DNA from: Planctomycetota bacterium
GTDB taxonomy: Bacteria > Planctomycetota > Phycisphaerae > WQYP01
Direction of reading: 5' to 3'
DNA length: 6,718 nucleotides
NCBI GenBank assembly: GCA_023489375.1
Contig: JAMDCX010000091.1
Coordinates: forward strand, 1 to 6,718
Numbering within the stretch: the first letter of the stretch is position 1; the number at the start of each line of letters is the position of its first letter. The translations under genes were made by a program, and so were the position numbers. The notes under the pieces were generated by a model. That model saw nothing but the letters and a program-made list of their open reading frames with translations. It made no database searches and had not been told where the DNA came from. This document shows positions 5,309 to 6,718 of the stretch, one piece after another.

Positions 5309-6509
5309 AGCGGCCCCTAAGCGGGCCAATAACACCAGCTCTAAGCCGCGGGTACAAATAGAGGCTGCCGGAACTGGCCGCAAATTCACCGCCACGCAGC
5401 TTTCGGCGGTGGTTGAATTCCTGGATGCTCTGGCTCCACCGCAATTGGCTGAGCCATGGGATAAAGTTGGTTTGCTTTCCGCCCCGCGTGGTGCCTGGCC
5501 AATCAAACGGATGCTGGTGGCTCTGGACTTGACGCCGGAAGTAAAAGAGCAGTGCCTTTCCGCCGCCGTTGATCTGCTGGTCTGTTATCATCCACCGCTA
5601 TTTAAGCCGCTGGATCGGCTTTGCGTGCGCGGCAATACTCCCTCTGATCTAGCGGTTGAATTGGCGCAGGAAAAAATATGGCTTTATAGCCCGCATACGG
5701 CACTGGATGCCGCCGTTGGCGGCACCAATGATGTTCTGGCCGCGGAACTGGGGCTTTCGCCCTGCGGGTCTTTGTGCTTACGCCCACCGGCCCAGACGCA
5801 TCTCAAATTAGTTGTGTTTGTGCCTGAAAGTCATCTGGAACAGGTGGCTACGGCAGTATTTGACGCTGGCGCCGGGCACATAGGCCAAGACAGCCGGTAC
5901 ACTCAGTGCAGTTTTCGAACCCCGGGCACCGGCACTTTTTTTGGTGATGAATCCACAACGCCGGCGGTTGGAAGCCGGGGAAGGTTGGAATTTGTACGGG
6001 AAATTCGTTTTGAAACCGTGGTGCCGATTTCGCGCCTGGACGCGGTTGTGGCGGCTTTGCGTCAGGCTCATCCCTATGAGGAACCCGCCTTTGATTTACT
6101 GGTCATGCAAAGTCCGCCGGCGGAGCCGGGAATGGGGCGGTTGGTGAATTTGCCGGTGGGGGAGACGCTGGAGAATCTGGCACAGCGCTGTCGGAGGAAC
6201 CTGGCATTAAAGGCGCTGTCCGTTCTGGGCGAATCAACCAGAAGGCTTAATACCATTGGAATTATGGCTGGAAGTTGCGGCCAGTTGCCGCTGCAATGCG
6301 GGCACCGGCTCGATTGCGTGATTACCGGTGAATTAAAACACCATGACCTGCTGGCCTTTCGCGCTGCCGGCGTGGTGGTTATTATGCTCGGTCATGCGCC
6401 CAGTGAGAAACCGGTGCTGGCGGTGCTGGCGAAAAAACTGGCGGCGGAATTTTCCAATGTGGAAACACTGCAGGCAAAAATCACCGGTGCTGAGCCGGAA
6501 TTATGCTGA
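5292..6509 (+). CDS. Nif3-like dinuclear metal center protein with PII-like insert
   Basis: A 405-residue member of the NIF3 / YbgI / YqfO family, which forms toroidal hexamers with a two-metal site; its cellular function is unsettled, and older GTP cyclohydrolase I type 2 labels are not reliable. A basic, probably disordered N-terminus (1-30) precedes the first Nif3 half: 'AEPWDKVGLL', then 'CYHPPLF' (98-104) and 'YSPHTALDAA' with D139. Residues about 171-275 form the PII/CutA-like insert seen in YqfO, with 'GAGHIG' and the hallmark 'HPYEEPAFD' (260-268). The second half ends with 'GELKHHDLLAF' and 'GHAPSEK', giving H368 and E372, the spacing expected for the C-terminal metal ligands. The usual bacterial HH pair is Y99-H100 here, as in my memory of human NIF3L1. 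It overlaps the aminotransferase by 17 bases and closes the packed cluster. Confidence 0.94.
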   Translation: MAQMRKAAPKRANNTSSKPRVQIEAAGTGRKFTATQLSAVVEFLDALAPPQLAEPWDKVGLLSAPRGAWPIKRMLVALDLTPEVKEQCLSAAVDLLVCYHPPLFKPLDRLCVRGNTPSDLAVELAQEKIWLYSPHTALDAAVGGTNDVLAAELGLSPCGSLCLRPPAQTHLKLVVFVPESHLEQVATAVFDAGAGHIGQDSRYTQCSFRTPGTGTFFGDESTTPAVGSRGRLEFVREIRFETVVPISRLDAVVAALRQAHPYEEPAFDLLVMQSPPAEPGMGRLVNLPVGETLENLAQRCRRNLALKALSVLGESTRRLNTIGIMAGSCGQLPLQCGHRLDCVITGELKHHDLLAFRAAGVVVIMLGHAPSEKPVLAVLAKKLAAEFSNVETLQAKITGAEPELC

Positions 6510-6560
6510 TATTTCGAACGGATGTTCCAAGGGCATTTTAACGTATCTCATGTATTTATA

Positions 6561-6718
6561 ATGACTTACATACGTTTTTATGCTTTGCGTGTAGCCACTA
6601 ATATTCTGGGAATATTGTATTTTGCACTTGCATTTAGTTTTATTTGTGTTATTTTGTGGTCACGATGTATGTTGATGAATGTCATTCTGGTAAATACGTT
6701 CGCTACCTCCTTCGCGAT
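6561..6718 (+). CDS. Probable small membrane protein, 3' end cut by the window
   Basis: An open frame runs from ATG 6561 off the right edge (52 codons plus two bases, no stop). The translation starts 'MTYIRFYALRVATNILG' and continues with a strongly hydrophobic run of about 20 residues (roughly 15-33, 'ILGILYFALAFSFICVIL'), i.e. a transmembrane helix. The 'Y-x-ALR-x-x-x-x-I-L' opening resembles the N-termini of small two-helix membrane proteins of unknown function found in many bacteria; this is a recollection. The frame is open back to the Nif3 stop codon, so ATG 6522 is an alternative start; neither has a clear ribosome binding site, which weakens the call. The stretch is about 35% G+C (56 of 158 bases), far below the neighbouring gene, partly because hydrophobic residues use TTT, ATT and TTG codons. 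Confidence 0.5.
   Translation, partial: MTYIRFYALRVATNILGILYFALAFSFICVILWSRCMLMNVILVNTFATSFA
6600..6616. repeat. 17-base perfect inverted repeat AATATTC-TGG-GAATATT
   Basis: AATATTC (6600-6606) and GAATATT (6610-6616) are exact reverse complements around a 3-base centre, followed by T-rich DNA. The stem has only one G-C pair, so it would be weak as a terminator; as DNA it looks more like an operator-style dyad. It sits inside the open frame starting at 6561, where it encodes 'TNILGIL', so chance in AT-rich coding DNA is a real possibility. If that frame is not a gene, the dyad would lie about 90 bases after the Nif3 stop and could be part of a regulatory or termination region. Confidence 0.35.

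Noticed and set aside
6600..6660. Intrinsic terminator after the Nif3 gene
   Set aside because: The dyad has only one G-C pair per arm and the following DNA is T-rich but not a continuous T-run, so it does not meet the usual form.
1..6718. CRISPR array, insertion sequence, phage, toxin-antitoxin or defence system
   Set aside because: No regularly spaced repeats, transposase or integrase motifs, or known defence domains appear in any frame; the genes with identifiable families look like housekeeping functions.

Overview
The window is a compact bacterial chromosome segment with every gene on the + strand. It most resembles a planctomycete, probably of the Phycisphaerae type. This is inferred from the plant-like (TRZ1-type) RNase Z, a Nif3 protein with a YHPP motif, a small lipoprotein of a type I associate with that group, and a hairpin whose translation gives the 'GFQP' / 'GWKP' strings I remember as scattered through planctomycete intergenic DNA. 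No rRNA, tRNA or marker protein is present, so the assignment is a working one. Most coding DNA is visibly above 50% G+C; the last ~160 bases drop to about 35%.

Layout. Positions 1-143 hold no gene I can support, only a GC-rich inverted repeat. A good sigma70-like promoter (144-172) precedes a small secreted lipoprotein gene (212-658). A 290-base gap (659-950) carries a 'CAGGCT-TCC-AGCCTG' hairpin. Next come a metallo-beta-lactamase-fold RNase Z-like enzyme (954-1973), a short gap with a TATAAT box inside an imperfect inverted repeat, and five tightly packed genes: a DUF192 lipoprotein (2029-2592), an unrecognised membrane-anchored protein (2606-3439), 16S rRNA dimethyltransferase RsmA/KsgA (3439-4347), a class IV PLP aminotransferase (4364-5308) and a Nif3-family dinuclear-metal protein with a PII-like insert (5292-6509). 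An AT-rich stretch at the end holds the start of a probable small membrane protein cut off by the window (from about 6561).

How they fit together. From DUF192 to Nif3, spacing runs from a 17-base overlap to a 16-base gap, so co-transcription and partial translational coupling are likely. The set mixes RNA maturation (RsmA, and upstream the RNase Z-like protein), an amino-acid or folate-pathway PLP enzyme, envelope proteins and a widely conserved protein of unclear role (Nif3). It reads as a housekeeping operon. I see no defence system, mobile element, CRISPR array or secondary-metabolite cluster, and no convincing undescribed system. The points worth a second look are the dispersed-type hairpin, the eukaryote-like features of the Nif3 and RNase Z proteins, the unrecognised membrane protein beside rsmA, and the AT-rich truncated gene at the end.
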